From assembly GCF_020166515.1 (NCBI RefSeq), contig NZ_JAINZT010000002.1, forward strand, positions 868,001 to 932,000: a stretch of DNA of 64,000 nucleotides, given 5' to 3'. The stretch's first letter is position 1. Every line of letters begins with the position of its first letter. A program made the position numbers and the translations under genes. This document shows, piece after piece, positions 64,000 to 64,000 of the stretch. This DNA is from Robertkochia flava (GTDB lineage: Bacteria; Bacteroidota; Bacteroidia; Flavobacteriales; Flavobacteriaceae). Under the pieces are notes generated by a model. That model saw nothing but the letters and a program-made list of their open reading frames with translations. It was not told where the DNA came from and did no database searches.

Positions 64000-64000
64000 T

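Overview
The window is a stretch of core chromosome from a marine-type member of the Bacteroidota, almost certainly family Flavobacteriaceae. This rests on a gliding lipoprotein (gldJ) and a type IX secretion protein (porV), a short primary sigma factor lacking region 1.1, a FtsZ with a very long C-terminal tail, a YpdA-type bacillithiol disulfide reductase, and many upstream sites matching the Bacteroidota promoter (TTG near -33, TAnnTTTG near -7). No phage, insertion sequence, CRISPR array or defence locus was seen.

Layout. 1-9441: the 3' part of the division and cell-wall (dcw) cluster, murD(partial)-ftsW-murG-murC-ftsQ-ftsA-ftsZ, then yqeY. 9416-10351: a tRNA-Arg followed by terminators, palindromes and a three-unit 166-bp tandem repeat. 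10352-15246: an S15-type hydrolase, a small membrane protein, a CE2-like esterase lipoprotein, and a helical protein paired with a CBS protein. 15271-18740, minus strand: ypdA-rpe, rpoD and a PepSY membrane protein. 19093-25061, minus strand: glutamate synthase gltB-gltD. 25505-33795: an acyl-CoA dehydrogenase divergent from anmK, then a Glu/Leu-type dehydrogenase, nhaD, exbB-exbD-tonB-like and folC.

33814-35299 is a gene-poor, repeat-rich island. It holds two identical tRNA-Val genes, each followed by the same series of hairpins (a segmental duplication), and ends in a 22-unit hexanucleotide repeat. 35300-45362 is accessory and cell-surface material: a DUF5694-like protein, an amidohydrolase with an OprO/P-like porin, a LytTR membrane regulator with an outer-membrane protein and a serine-hydrolase lipoprotein, a GH53 galactanase-like lipoprotein, and a three-gene envelope operon.

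45421-53366 holds murF and gldJ (minus), divergent from porV-cdd-pdhA-pdhC (plus). porU, which lies next to porV and gldJ in Flavobacterium johnsoniae, is missing from this position. 53460-64000 carries an M28 peptidase, an SDR, a SprT-like protein, manC and a DUF389 protein (plus), a Mla-type ABC pair (minus), a PafA-type phosphatase (plus), and a glycosyltransferase, a methyltransferase and a partial KAS III-like synthase (minus).

Most genes are housekeeping. The least explained material is the DNA downstream of the three tRNA genes, where a recurring terminator-palindrome-terminator structure and a double-hairpin repeat family occur together. I did not find a clearly new multigene system.
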